The notes under the pieces are model-generated. The model saw only the letters and a list, made by a program, of their open reading frames with translations. It made no database searches and was not told where the DNA came from. Shown one piece after another: positions 25,194 through 33,742 of a stretch of 64,000 nucleotides of DNA. A program made the translations under genes and the position numbers. The stretch is taken from positions 1 through 64,000 of the forward strand of contig CAZMGH010000004.1 in the NCBI GenBank assembly GCA_964565805.1, written 5' to 3'. How positions within the stretch are numbered: the first letter of the stretch is position 1; each line of letters begins with the position of its first letter. The stretch comes from Catenibacillus sp964565805. GTDB taxonomy: Bacteria; Bacillota; Clostridia; Lachnospirales; Lachnospiraceae.

Positions 25194-26717
25194 ATGCGGA
25201 AAAAAACAGCTGCGGGACAGAAACGTTTTTCCGGAATTTTAGCTCATCCCACTTCTTTTCCCAGCCCTTACGGCATTGGAGATCTTGGCGAAGGCGCATA
25301 CCGGTTTATTGACTTTTTAAAGGATGCGGGACAGAGTCTTTGGCAATGTCTGCCTTTAGGACCTACAGGCTATGGGGATTCCCCTTATCAATCCTTCTCA
25401 GCCTTTGCCGGACAGCCTTTGATCATCAGCCCGGACCGGCTGGCGGATATGGGACTCCTTTCAGGAGAAGATCTTAAGGATATTCCTGTGTGGGATGAAG
25501 ATAAGATAGACTATGGCCCGGTCATAGAGTATAAAAATCAGCTTTTAAATACTGCCTACGAAAACTTTAAAGATCCCAAAATACCAGAAAGCCTTTCTAA
25601 GGCCTATACATCCTTTTGCCGGAAAAACAAGGCATGGCTGGATGATTATGGTCTGTTTATGGCCTTAAAAGATGCCAACGGGGGCAAAGCATGGCTTTTG
25701 TGGCCCGAGGCGCATAAAAATGCCGATTTAAAGGCCCGGCGGCGGCTTATGCGCCGTTTTAAGGATGAGGCGGAGTATTACAAATTTATCCAGTTTATCT
25801 TTTTTACCCAGTGGGATGAACTTAAGACCTACGCCCGTGACAACGGCATCCGGATCATCGGCGATATTCCCATTTTCGTCTCCCCGGACAGCGCGGATAT
25901 TTGGGCCAACAAAGAACTGTTTGCCCTTAATGAAAAAGGGTACCCTCTGGCTGTGGCAGGGGTTCCGCCGGATTATTTTTCAGCCACAGGCCAGCTTTGG
26001 GGCAATCCTCTGTATGACTGGGAGGCGCACAGGGCCACCGGTTATGCCTGGTGGATCTCCCGGATTAAAAATCAGTTAAAGCTTGTGGATTTCCTGCGGA
26101 TCGACCATTTCCGGGGCTTTGAGGCCTACTGGGCCGTTCCCTACGGCCGAAAGACCGCCCAGCGAGGCAAGTGGCAGAAAGGGCCGGGGGCGGATCTGTT
26201 TAATGCCATCTGCCAGGCCCTTGGAAATGATCTGCCCATTTTTGCCGAAGATCTTGGGGTCATCACGCCGGAGGTGGAAAAGCTGCGGGATGAATTCCAC
26301 TTCCCGGGAATGAAAGTGCTTCAGTTTGGCTTTGATGATGTGGAGGAAAATCATTTCCTGCCCTATCTTTTTACAGAAAACTGCATCTGCTACACCGGCA
26401 CCCATGACAATGACACCACGGCAGGATGGTACGCCACGGCCAGCGAAGCATCTAAAGATAAGGTCCGCCGCTACATGAACTGTGACGGAGGCATGGTTGC
26501 CCGAGACTTTATCCGCACAGCTATGGGAAGCGTTGCCCGCTATGCCATCTTCCCTCTCCAGGATGCCTTAGGGCTGGACAGCGAGGCCCGAATGAACATT
26601 CCCGGAACACCATCAGGAAACTGGGCATGGCGGTACACTCAGGACATGCTCACCCCGGGACTGGCTCAGGATCTGGCTGAGCTGACAGTTTTATATGGAA
26701 GAAGGCGCATAGTATGA
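25194..26717 (+). CDS. malQ: 4-alpha-glucanotransferase (amylomaltase)
   Basis: 507 residues, typical for GH77. Transfers alpha-1,4-glucan segments between malto-oligosaccharides during starch, maltodextrin or glycogen use. Motifs: LPLGPTGYGDSPYQSFSAFA near residues 53-72, GIRIIGDIPIFV, VDFLRIDHFRGFE with the catalytic Asp, IFAEDLGVITPEV with the acid/base Glu, and YTGTHDNDTT. The start at 25194 has GGGAGG nine bases upstream; an open extension of 38 codons further upstream has no ribosome binding site. Works with glgC-glgD in glucan metabolism. The plsC start overlaps its stop by four bases. Confidence 0.96.
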   Translation: MRKKTAAGQKRFSGILAHPTSFPSPYGIGDLGEGAYRFIDFLKDAGQSLWQCLPLGPTGYGDSPYQSFSAFAGQPLIISPDRLADMGLLSGEDLKDIPVWDEDKIDYGPVIEYKNQLLNTAYENFKDPKIPESLSKAYTSFCRKNKAWLDDYGLFMALKDANGGKAWLLWPEAHKNADLKARRRLMRRFKDEAEYYKFIQFIFFTQWDELKTYARDNGIRIIGDIPIFVSPDSADIWANKELFALNEKGYPLAVAGVPPDYFSATGQLWGNPLYDWEAHRATGYAWWISRIKNQLKLVDFLRIDHFRGFEAYWAVPYGRKTAQRGKWQKGPGADLFNAICQALGNDLPIFAEDLGVITPEVEKLRDEFHFPGMKVLQFGFDDVEENHFLPYLFTENCICYTGTHDNDTTAGWYATASEASKDKVRRYMNCDGGMVARDFIRTAMGSVARYAIFPLQDALGLDSEARMNIPGTPSGNWAWRYTQDMLTPGLAQDLAELTVLYGRRRIV

Positions 26718-27451
26718 TCCGGCTTATTCTGATCGCATTATTTTTGATCGTTTACTTTATTTTCAGCATCCCCATGTTTCTTATTGAAACGATTATCGGC
26801 TGTATTAACAAGGATGCAAAGGTGAAAAGCTCCCAGTGGATCGTATGTCAGCTGGGATTTAAGCCTATTCTTTTTATTTCCGGCGTACATTTAACGGTCC
26901 GTGGCCTGGAAAATATCCCGGCAGATACTCCGGTGCTTTATGTCGGCAACCACAGAAGCTATTTTGATATTATCATCGGCTACACGCTGGCAAAAAATAA
27001 TACCGGCTTTATTGCCAAAAAGGAAATGGAAAAGCTGCCGTTTATCAGCGTGTGGATGAAATTTATCAACTGTCAGTTTTTAGATCGGGATGACATTAAG
27101 GAAGGTTTGAAGATGGTTCTTCGGTGCATTGACCTGATCAAGGCCGGATCCTCCATATGGATCTTTCCAGAAGGCACCCGAAACCCGGGCAATGACATGC
27201 TCCCCTTTAGGGAGGGCAGCTTTAAGATCGCGGAAAAGAGCGGATGCCCTATTATTCCCGTGTCCATTAACAACACGGAGAATATTTTTGAAAATCATAT
27301 TCCAAAGGTCAAAAGCAGCCGTGTGATTTTTGAGTTTGGAAAACCGGTGGATGTTAAGGCTATGAGCCGTGAGGAAAGAAAGCACCTGGGCGCCCACATC
27401 CAGAAGATCATTAAAGAAACTGTGGAAAAAAATTCTCGGGAACTTATGTAA
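26714..27451 (+). CDS. plsC: 1-acyl-sn-glycerol-3-phosphate acyltransferase
   Basis: 245 residues. An N-terminal hydrophobic segment (about 3-30) anchors the protein to the membrane. The acyltransferase motifs are clear: NHRSYFD (H-X4-D) around residues 78-84, FLDRDD, FPEGTRN (EGTR) and a following IIPVSI. It makes phosphatidic acid, the precursor of membrane phospholipids. Its ATG overlaps the malQ stop (ATGA), so it is translated with malQ, an unusual metabolic pairing that may just reflect shared transcription. Confidence 0.93.
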   Translation: MIRLILIALFLIVYFIFSIPMFLIETIIGCINKDAKVKSSQWIVCQLGFKPILFISGVHLTVRGLENIPADTPVLYVGNHRSYFDIIIGYTLAKNNTGFIAKKEMEKLPFISVWMKFINCQFLDRDDIKEGLKMVLRCIDLIKAGSSIWIFPEGTRNPGNDMLPFREGSFKIAEKSGCPIIPVSINNTENIFENHIPKVKSSRVIFEFGKPVDVKAMSREERKHLGAHIQKIIKETVEKNSRELM

Positions 27452-27599
27452 ACTTATATGCCTGAATCCCTGTTTTACGCTAAAAACACCGGATGTTTTT
27501 GACTGCCTGTAAACTGCAGCTTTTTTCCTGTTTGAAGATTTAAAAAATTCCCTATTTTCTTTTCCGGAAAAAAATGTTAAACTTTATAGGCGTGTTTAT

Positions 27600-27646
27600 A
27601 CAGCCCAACCGGTTACAAAGGACCTGTCGATGTCAGGCCGGGCTGT
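27600..27646 (+). other. Structured leader before the small membrane protein gene
   Basis: ACAGCCC (27600-27606) pairs with GGGCTGT (27640-27646), enclosing CCTG/CAGG as a second stem, followed by TTTAAG. It may be a weak terminator for plsC or a leader structure for the next gene. I do not recognise a known riboswitch class. Confidence 0.4.
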
Positions 27647-27684
27647 TTAAGATTATTGTACAAAAAGAATAAGGAGGGTCTATT

Positions 27685-28173
27685 GTGACGCTAACACCAC
27701 TTACATTATTTTCCGTATCACCATGGATCATTGTGCTTATTGTCGTCCTGGTGATTTTGATCGCAGGTATTATCTTTCTTTCGATCTGGGGCAAAAAACA
27801 GCAGAAACGAATGGATGAATCCCAGAAAGAGATTGAAGCAAATGCTCAGAACATGACCATGCTGGTCATTGATAAAAAGCGGATGCCGTTAAAGGCGGCC
27901 GGGCTGCCTCCGGTTGTTGTGGAGTCAACACCAAAGCTTCTCCGCCGTTCTAAGGTTCCTGTCGTCAAGGCAAAGATCGGCCCAAGGATCATGGTCCTTA
28001 TTGCTGATGAAAAGATTTACGATCTGATCCCTGTAAAGCAGGAAGTGAAAGCGACTGTCAGCGGTATTTATATTACAAAGGTCCGCAGCCTAAGAGGCCC
28101 TGCCCTTGTAGCTCCGCCAAAGCAAAAATTTACTCAGCGTTTAAAAAACAAGATTGTTAAAAAGAAACAGTGA
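27685..28173 (+). CDS. Small single-pass membrane protein of unknown function
   Basis: 162 residues, GTG start with AGGAGG six bases upstream. Residues about 12-35 are one strongly hydrophobic helix; the remainder is basic, with a charged segment (KKQQKRMDESQKEIEANAQ), a middle domain (MLVIDKKRMPLKAAGLPPVV, then GPRIMVLIADEKIYDLIPVK) and a lysine-rich tail ending KIVKKKQ. I do not recognise the family; similar short proteins with a helix and a basic cytoplasmic domain are common as conserved hypotheticals in Lachnospiraceae. Good ribosome binding site and composition make it a real gene. Confidence 0.75.
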   Translation: MTLTPLTLFSVSPWIIVLIVVLVILIAGIIFLSIWGKKQQKRMDESQKEIEANAQNMTMLVIDKKRMPLKAAGLPPVVVESTPKLLRRSKVPVVKAKIGPRIMVLIADEKIYDLIPVKQEVKATVSGIYITKVRSLRGPALVAPPKQKFTQRLKNKIVKKKQ

Positions 28174-28182
28174 TCCCAATAC

Positions 28183-28228
28183 TTGGGGCTCGGATAGGGG
28201 AAGATTCCTTCCCCTATCCGAGCCCCAA
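28183..28228. other. Long perfect hairpin without a U-tract
   Basis: A 21-bp perfect stem (28183-28203 against 28208-28228) with a four-base loop lies 10 bases after the stop of the small membrane protein gene. It is followed by AAAATACC on the plus strand and by AGTATTGGG on the minus strand, so neither direction has a run of U. It could act as a transcript-end barrier. The adjacent GC-rich stretch (28238-28310) shares sequence with 36470-36530. Confidence 0.6.
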
Positions 28229-28326
28229 AATACCACACTCATCTCGCGGCTCACGCCCCTCGATCGCCGCTGCCTGGCATATGCCCGCGTCCGCTTTATG
28301 ACGCTCCCGGTATAGCCTGAACTGTC

Positions 28327-29571
28327 TTAGGATGCTTCCAGCATGGTTTGCATCTGTTCTAATGCCGCATCCAGCTGATTATCCGTTTCAGATTCTGAAT
28401 CATATTCCACCTCAATATCCGGTGTTACACCCTCGCCGTGGATGCAGATGCCGTTAGGGGTGTAGTACTGGGACTGAGTCACCTTCACTGCAGAGCCGTC
28501 TCCCAGGGGAATGATCACCTGAACGATTCCCTTTCCATAAGTAGTTGTTCCCATAATCGTCGCTTTGCCGTAATCCTGCAAAGCCGCGGTGAAGATTTCC
28601 GATGCGCTGGCGCTGTTGCCGTTGACCAGAACGATCATAGGAAGATCCAGAGTATCTTCATCTTCCGCGTAATATTCTTCCCGGTTTCCATCCTTATCCA
28701 TAGTATAAACTAAAAGATCCCCTTCTGGAAGGATCCGATCCAGCATATCACACACGCTGGAGAGCAGGCCCCCCGGGTTATCTCTCAGGTCCACCACAAG
28801 GCCTTCCATGCCCTGACTCTGAAGCTGGGAAATGGCGGTGTTAAACTGTTCTACCGTGACCTCGTCAAATTCTGTCACCTGGATATAACCGATGTTTTCA
28901 TCTTTCATCTCACTGGTCACCGTAGGATTCTGGACAACACGCCGCTCCACAGTCATATCAATATACTCCCCTGTAGACGGCCGGTATATGGTAAGATTTA
29001 CCGTTGTTCCCGCCTCTCCTTTAATCTTGGCCACAACACTGTTTAGGTCCTCTCCGGTCACCTCTTCACCTTCTACGGCATATAATATGTCATCTTTGCG
29101 CATACCGGCCTCATAGCCGGGACCATTTTCAAATGGATTCACAATGGTAATAATACCGGTTTCCACATCCTGGCTCACACTGACTCCAATGCCGGAATAT
29201 TCTCCAGAGGAAGATTCCATAAGATCGCTGTACTCCTCAGCTGTATAGTAGGTGGTGTAATTTTCCTCCAGACCAGCCACATAGCCGGAATAAATACCTT
29301 CGATCATTTTCTCCACATCAATATCCGACTCGTTAAGATAATATTCATTGATTATTTCATCAATCTTACTAAGCTTTTCCTGGATTTCCGTCGAATGGTT
29401 GGACGAGTTTGCTTCTCCTGTCTCATATACGATCTCATCTGTCCCTGACTGGAAAAATCCCTCCATAAACGAGGAAAAATCCCATTCCCCCATACAGCCG
29501 GCAAAAATAAACATACAGTTTAAAACCAGGGAACATGCCAATACTACAGATACAATCTTCTTTTTGCCCAT
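28327..29571 (-). CDS. ctp: C-terminal processing protease (S41 family)
   Basis: 414 residues. The N-terminal hydrophobic signal ends in FAGCMG, which could be a lipobox, so the protein is probably a lipoprotein or membrane-anchored outside the cell. A PDZ domain (about residues 125-200: YSGIGVSVSQD, GYEAGMRKDDILYAVEGEEV) precedes the protease core with LRDNPGGLLSSV, the catalytic serine in NGNSASASEIF and the catalytic lysine in TTYGKGIVQ. Family members trim cell-wall enzymes and other secreted proteins. It lies downstream of ftsEX but is separated by a terminator and 230 bases. Confidence 0.94.
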   Translation of the reverse strand: MGKKKIVSVVLACSLVLNCMFIFAGCMGEWDFSSFMEGFFQSGTDEIVYETGEANSSNHSTEIQEKLSKIDEIINEYYLNESDIDVEKMIEGIYSGYVAGLEENYTTYYTAEEYSDLMESSSGEYSGIGVSVSQDVETGIITIVNPFENGPGYEAGMRKDDILYAVEGEEVTGEDLNSVVAKIKGEAGTTVNLTIYRPSTGEYIDMTVERRVVQNPTVTSEMKDENIGYIQVTEFDEVTVEQFNTAISQLQSQGMEGLVVDLRDNPGGLLSSVCDMLDRILPEGDLLVYTMDKDGNREEYYAEDEDTLDLPMIVLVNGNSASASEIFTAALQDYGKATIMGTTTYGKGIVQVIIPLGDGSAVKVTQSQYYTPNGICIHGEGVTPDIEVEYDSESETDNQLDAALEQMQTMLEAS

Positions 29572-29705
29572 GAATCATGCCTCTTCTTTCCCTTTAATAT
29601 AGCGCCAAAAGATATTTAAAACGCCACTATAATGTTACCACAAACCTTTTACGAATAAAACCCGCTTCATCATAATTTCACATTTTAGCCAAAAAACAGA
29701 TTCGC

Positions 29706-29745
29706 AAAAAGACCGGCGGCCAGAGCAAAACCCCGGCAGCCGGTC
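29706..29745 (-). terminator. Terminator after ftsX
   Basis: GACCGGCGGCC (29711-29721) and GGCAGCCGGTC (29735-29745) form an 11-bp stem with one mismatch; five U follow on the minus strand. It separates the cdaR-ftsE-ftsX unit from ctp. Confidence 0.8.
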
Positions 29746-29803
29746 CCACGGTCACAGTTCATCCATAGGGCTGAACCATTCCTTTAATGTTCAAAAATTT
29801 CTA

Positions 29804-30706
29804 TTACACTCGGATATGCTTGCGCAATGTAATGTAGCTTCCGATAAAACCAATGCCCAAGCCCATGATGAGGGAAACCGGGAGCAGGATTTTGAAGATC
29901 TCATCCACAGATGAGAACGTTAAAAAGGCATTGATTACAGGGAACTGTTCGGTAACAAACTTAACGATTTCCACGTAAACAAAGCGGATCAGGACGACCG
30001 GAATAACAGAGCCGATCAGTCCGATGACAATACCCTCTACAAGGAAAGGTCCCCGCACAAAAACATCTGTAGCGCCAATATATTTCATAATGGCGATCTC
30101 TTCTTTACGGACAGCAATACCTATACGAACCGTGTTGCTGATCAGGAAGATCGCTACCAGGATCAGGATCGCAATGATCCCAAGAGCGACGTAGCTGACC
30201 AGACGGCTAATGTCTGTAAAACTTGCAGCTACAGAATCTATGGAATTTACATGGTCCACATCGTCAAAAGATTCCAGATAAGCAACCAGATCGGACTGCT
30301 TGGAGGTATCGCTTAAAGAAATCTCCAGATTAGACAGACCCTCCAGAGGATTCACCCCTTCCAGGTTTGTCATAAGCTCCTCGCTGAAATTCTCCTGGCT
30401 GAACTCTTCCCAGGCTTCCGTGTCAGATACATACCGGACACTGGCCACTTCCTCCCGAAGTTCTACCGTGCTTTTAATCTCCAGGATACGTTCCTCCGTC
30501 ACACCTTCATTGAAAAACACCGTCACGCCTACAGAGGTTTCCAGGTTCTCCATCATTTCCTGAAAATTGATCAGGATACACACGAAAATACCAAACATAA
30601 ACAGACATGATGTAATGGTACCAATGGATGCTAGCGAAAATGTATGATTTCTGAAAATATTTTTTAAACCCTGCTTTATACTGTAAAAAAAGTTACTAAT
30701 CCTCAT
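29804..30706 (-). CDS. ftsX: Cell division protein FtsX
   Basis: 300 residues with the FtsX layout: first transmembrane helix (about 25-48), a large extracellular domain (ETSVGVTVFFNEGVTEERI onward), and three more helices at the C-terminus. With FtsE it forms an ABC-like complex that activates peptidoglycan hydrolases at the division site. I start at 30706 (MRISNFFYSIKQG), with AGGTGG six bases before it; this start overlaps the ftsE stop by 11 bases. An in-frame start 39 bases further upstream would overlap ftsE more. Confidence 0.93.
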   Translation of the reverse strand: MRISNFFYSIKQGLKNIFRNHTFSLASIGTITSCLFMFGIFVCILINFQEMMENLETSVGVTVFFNEGVTEERILEIKSTVELREEVASVRYVSDTEAWEEFSQENFSEELMTNLEGVNPLEGLSNLEISLSDTSKQSDLVAYLESFDDVDHVNSIDSVAASFTDISRLVSYVALGIIAILILVAIFLISNTVRIGIAVRKEEIAIMKYIGATDVFVRGPFLVEGIVIGLIGSVIPVVLIRFVYVEIVKFVTEQFPVINAFLTFSSVDEIFKILLPVSLIMGLGIGFIGSYITLRKHIRV

Positions 30707-31379
30707 AATATCCACCTTTTTGCTCATCACTGACAATGACCCCATTACTCAGTGTGACTACCCGTTTTTGCATTTGTTCCACAATATCCTTATTATGGGT
30801 AACAACAACGACTGTCGTTCCCCGCAGATTGATCTCCTCAAGAAGCTTCATGATCTCCCAGGCATTTTTCGGATCCAGATTTCCTGTAGGCTCGTCTGCC
30901 AGGAGCACCGGGGGATTATTGGCAAGGGCACGGGCAAGAGCCACCCGCTGCTGCTCGCCGCCGGACAGCTCGTTAGGATACGCCTTGGCCTTATCTGAAA
31001 GGCCCACCAGACTTAAAAGTCCTGGAACGCTGGCTTTGATCTGTTTGGAAGATTTTCCTACCACCCGCTGGGCAAAGGCGATATTTTCATAGACAGTCCG
31101 GTCCTTCAAAAGGCGGAAATCCTGAAAGACCACGCCGATGCCCCGGCGCATTTTAGGAATCTTGCGCCGACGAAGGCGTCCGATGTTTTTATTATTCATA
31201 TAAATGGTGCCGGATGTTGGCTCCAGCTCTTTTAACAACAGCTTAAATAATGTCGTTTTACCGGAGCCGCTGCTGCCTACGATAAACACAAACTCACCCT
31301 TTTTGATCTTCATGCTTATTCCGTTAAGTGCAGACACGCCGGTGGAATAAGTCTTATAGACATTATCCAAAGCAATCAT
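30696..31379 (-). CDS. ftsE: Cell division ATP-binding protein FtsE
   Basis: 227 residues. ABC ATPase with Walker A GSSGSGKT (35-42), signature LSGGEQQR, Walker B VLLADEPTG and the H-loop VTHN. Family features such as IALDNVYKTY at the start and VFQDFRLLKDRTVYEN in the Q-loop region are typical of FtsE. It is preceded at 12 bases by the cdaR-like gene and overlaps ftsX, so all three look like one operon. Confidence 0.96.
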   Translation of the reverse strand: MIALDNVYKTYSTGVSALNGISMKIKKGEFVFIVGSSGSGKTTLFKLLLKELEPTSGTIYMNNKNIGRLRRRKIPKMRRGIGVVFQDFRLLKDRTVYENIAFAQRVVGKSSKQIKASVPGLLSLVGLSDKAKAYPNELSGGEQQRVALARALANNPPVLLADEPTGNLDPKNAWEIMKLLEEINLRGTTVVVVTHNKDIVEQMQKRVVTLSNGVIVSDEQKGGYYED

Positions 31380-31391
31380 AGAGAATCCTCC

Positions 31392-32480
31392 TTAATACTC
31401 AAACGTCTCCATATACTTCATATACTTGACCACCATCAGAGCGATCTTAAAGGTAATCGCATCCTCAAACACCCTCAGATCAAGGCCAGTGCTCTTCTGG
31501 AGCTTATCCAGACGATACACCAGGGTATTTCTGTGGATATAAAGCTGACGGCTTGTCTCGGAAACATTCAAACTGTTTTCAAAAAATTTATTAATTGTTG
31601 TCAGTGTTTCTTCATCGAAATCATCCGGTGATTTTCCGTCAAAGATTTCTTTAATGAACATTTTGCACAGAGGGATCGGCAGCTGATAGATCAGACGGCC
31701 GATACCTAAGTTACTGTAGGCCACCACACTGCGCTCACTGTAAAAGATCTTTCCCACATCCAGAGCCATCTTGGCTTCTTTATAAGAGCGGGAAACATCC
31801 TTGATCTCTGTAACAACGGTACCAAGAGCTACCCGCACATCTGGCATATTTTCACCGGCCAGCATATCCTTCAGTCCTTTGGCGGACTTGCGTAATTCCT
31901 CATAGCCTTCCCCGGCGGACACCTCTTTTACAAGGATCACGCTCTTTTCATCCACGGCGGTAATAAAATCCTTTGTCTTGCTGGAATAAATGGAACGAAC
32001 AACCTCCAAGGCATTCAGCTCCCAGTCACTGTTGGTTTCAATAATAAATACGATCCTGCGCACATCTGTATCAATATGCAGCTTTTTGGAACGGTTATAA
32101 ATGTCCACAAGAAGCAGATTGTCCAGCAGCAGATTTTTAATAAAATTATCCTTGTCAAAACGTTCCTTATAAGCTACCAGAAGATTTTGAGTCTGGAAAG
32201 AGGCGATCTTTCCTACCATGTAAACATCCTCGCTATCCCCCTTGGCCAGGATCACAAATTCCAGCTGATGTTCATCAAAAACCTTAAAAAACTGTACCCC
32301 CTGAAGAACCTGGCTGTCTGCAGGAGAACTGACAAAGTCCAGCACAGCCTTAGAATACTGCTCTGCATTATCAAAGGTGGATGCTAAAACATTCCCTTCT
32401 GTATCCATAACACAAAGATCAACTCGTGTAATTGTCTTCAAACCTTCCATTGTACTTTGAAGAATCTGATTTGATATCAT
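31392..32480 (-). CDS. CdaR/PucR-type transcriptional regulator
   Basis: 362 residues. The N-terminal part (about 1-130: ILQSTMEGLKTITRVDLCVMDTEG) looks like the sugar-diacid recognition domain of CdaR; the middle has a GGDEF-like fold seen in PucR proteins (ARVALGTVVTEIKDVSRSYKEAKMAL); the C-terminus carries the helix-turn-helix LNVSETSRQLYIHRNTLVYRLDKLQ. The target is not known. It sits directly ahead of ftsE, an arrangement I take to be a transcription unit; whether it regulates division genes is unclear. Confidence 0.88.
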   Translation of the reverse strand: MISNQILQSTMEGLKTITRVDLCVMDTEGNVLASTFDNAEQYSKAVLDFVSSPADSQVLQGVQFFKVFDEHQLEFVILAKGDSEDVYMVGKIASFQTQNLLVAYKERFDKDNFIKNLLLDNLLLVDIYNRSKKLHIDTDVRRIVFIIETNSDWELNALEVVRSIYSSKTKDFITAVDEKSVILVKEVSAGEGYEELRKSAKGLKDMLAGENMPDVRVALGTVVTEIKDVSRSYKEAKMALDVGKIFYSERSVVAYSNLGIGRLIYQLPIPLCKMFIKEIFDGKSPDDFDEETLTTINKFFENSLNVSETSRQLYIHRNTLVYRLDKLQKSTGLDLRVFEDAITFKIALMVVKYMKYMETFEY

Positions 32481-32866
32481 ATCTTTTTCTCCCCTATTCT
32501 AACGTTTTTTGTACCGACCCCGAGTCTGATATACTGACACCGCTGTGTTCCAATACGCATGTCCGCACACCAAAATGTGCCTGGAAAATCCCAGGTTCAC
32601 ATTCTAAATATATATTAATGCAATAACGACAAAAAATAAAGAGGAATTTCTATTTTTTTTCATGGAACGGTTTAAATCTTTACATTTATGTTACATAATA
32701 ATTGCATTTCTATGATTTGTCAAGATGTTCCCCTTGATTTTGTATAATTTAATTGTTAAAAACTTGTGAATTCTGCCCACAGCATGAAAAAGGGGCCTTT
32801 TTACCCTTAAATTTACTGTTCGCAGATAACAAACGGTTCCGCCTTAAATTTGCTGCGCTTAACCGA

Positions 32867-32895
32867 TTGAGAAAAGAAAAGATTCATGTTAGACT
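32867..32895 (+). promoter_or_regulatory. SDR gene promoter
   Basis: TTGAGA (32867-32872), 17 bases, TAGACT (32890-32895). The motif TGATGCCAGGGTCAAA begins seven bases after the -10, at the expected transcription start. Confidence 0.65.
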
Positions 32896-32902
32896 ATTTT
32901 TG

Positions 32903-32964
32903 TGATGCCAGGGTCAAAAGGTCGTGCTTGTCATCCTTGTGTAAAAAGCACGACTTTAAGACCC
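32903..32964 (+). promoter_or_regulatory. Promoter-proximal motif with inverted repeat in the SDR leader
   Basis: TGATGCCAGGGTCAAA (32903-32918) is followed by GTCGTGCTT (32921-32929), a 16-base loop and its perfect complement AAGCACGAC (32946-32954); GGGTC (32911-32915) and GACCC (32960-32964) extend the pairing. The result is a hairpin-forming leader of about 54 bases. The same core motif appears at 13009-13024 (reversed) and 41509-41524. Confidence 0.55.
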
Positions 32965-32992
32965 GCAAAAACATAAGGGAGATGTAAATATT

Positions 32993-33742
32993 ATGACAGA
33001 TCATAGAAAAACCGTACTGATCACCGGTTCCGGCCGGGGCATCGGCAGGGCAGCAGCCCTTTATTTTGCCAAACATAACGCCCGTCAGTGGAATATTGTC
33101 ATTAACAGCTGCCATAACAAAACTCAGCTGGAAGAAACAGCCCATGAGATTTCTTCGATCCCGGAAACCTCATGTCTGGCCATTTCCGCAGATGTGGGGG
33201 ACTATTCCCAATGCCGCCGGATGTTTGACCAGATCCGCAAAAGCTTTGGCTCTGTGGATGTTCTTATAAATAATGCCGGTATGGCTCATATTGGGCTGTT
33301 TACGGATATGGAGCCTGAGCAGTGGCAGGAAATGCTTCGCACCAACCTCCTGTCTGTTTTAAACTGCTGCCATCTGGCTGTGCCGAACATGGTCCGGAAA
33401 AAATCCGGGAAGATTCTTAACATTTCTTCCGTTTGGGGAAATGCCGGCGCTTCCTGTGAAGCTGTTTATTCCGCCTCCAAGGGCGGGGTCAATGCATTTA
33501 CAAAAGCCCTGGCCAAAGAGCTGGCCCCAAGCCGCATCCAGGTCAATGCCATTGCCTGCGGCATGATCGACACAGATATGAATCGATGTCTGTCCCCGGA
33601 GGATTATCAGTCTATTATTAATGAGATCCCCGCCTGCCGCATAGGTACTCCGGAGGAGGTCGCTGCCCTGGCTTACGTTCTGACTACAGGACACGACTAC
33701 CTGACCGGCCAGGTGATCCCCCTGGATGGGGGATGGATTTAA
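32993..33742 (+). CDS. Short-chain dehydrogenase/reductase, FabG-like
   Basis: 249 residues. Classical SDR: cofactor loop TGSGRGIG (11-18), NNAG (93-96), catalytic Ser at 145-146 and YSASK (Tyr159, Lys163), ending in the usual LTGQVIPLDGGW. The sequence is like 3-oxoacyl-ACP reductases, but it is not in a fatty-acid gene cluster, so the substrate cannot be assigned. Its last 59 bases overlap the convergent MATE gene. Confidence 0.88.
   Translation: MTDHRKTVLITGSGRGIGRAAALYFAKHNARQWNIVINSCHNKTQLEETAHEISSIPETSCLAISADVGDYSQCRRMFDQIRKSFGSVDVLINNAGMAHIGLFTDMEPEQWQEMLRTNLLSVLNCCHLAVPNMVRKKSGKILNISSVWGNAGASCEAVYSASKGGVNAFTKALAKELAPSRIQVNAIACGMIDTDMNRCLSPEDYQSIINEIPACRIGTPEEVAALAYVLTTGHDYLTGQVIPLDGGWI

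Larger units (their letters stand above)
32481..32992. other. 512-base intergenic region between the cdaR-like gene and the SDR gene
   Basis: No open frame I can support. It holds a perfect 13-base palindrome TTATGTTACATAA (32686-32698), a near-identical 14-base direct repeat (CCTTAAATTTACTG at 32805-32818 and CCTTAAATTTGCTG at 32842-32855), the SDR promoter and its leader hairpin. The stretch from 32500 to 32760 is AT-rich and I find no clear promoter for the cdaR-like gene. Confidence 0.5.
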
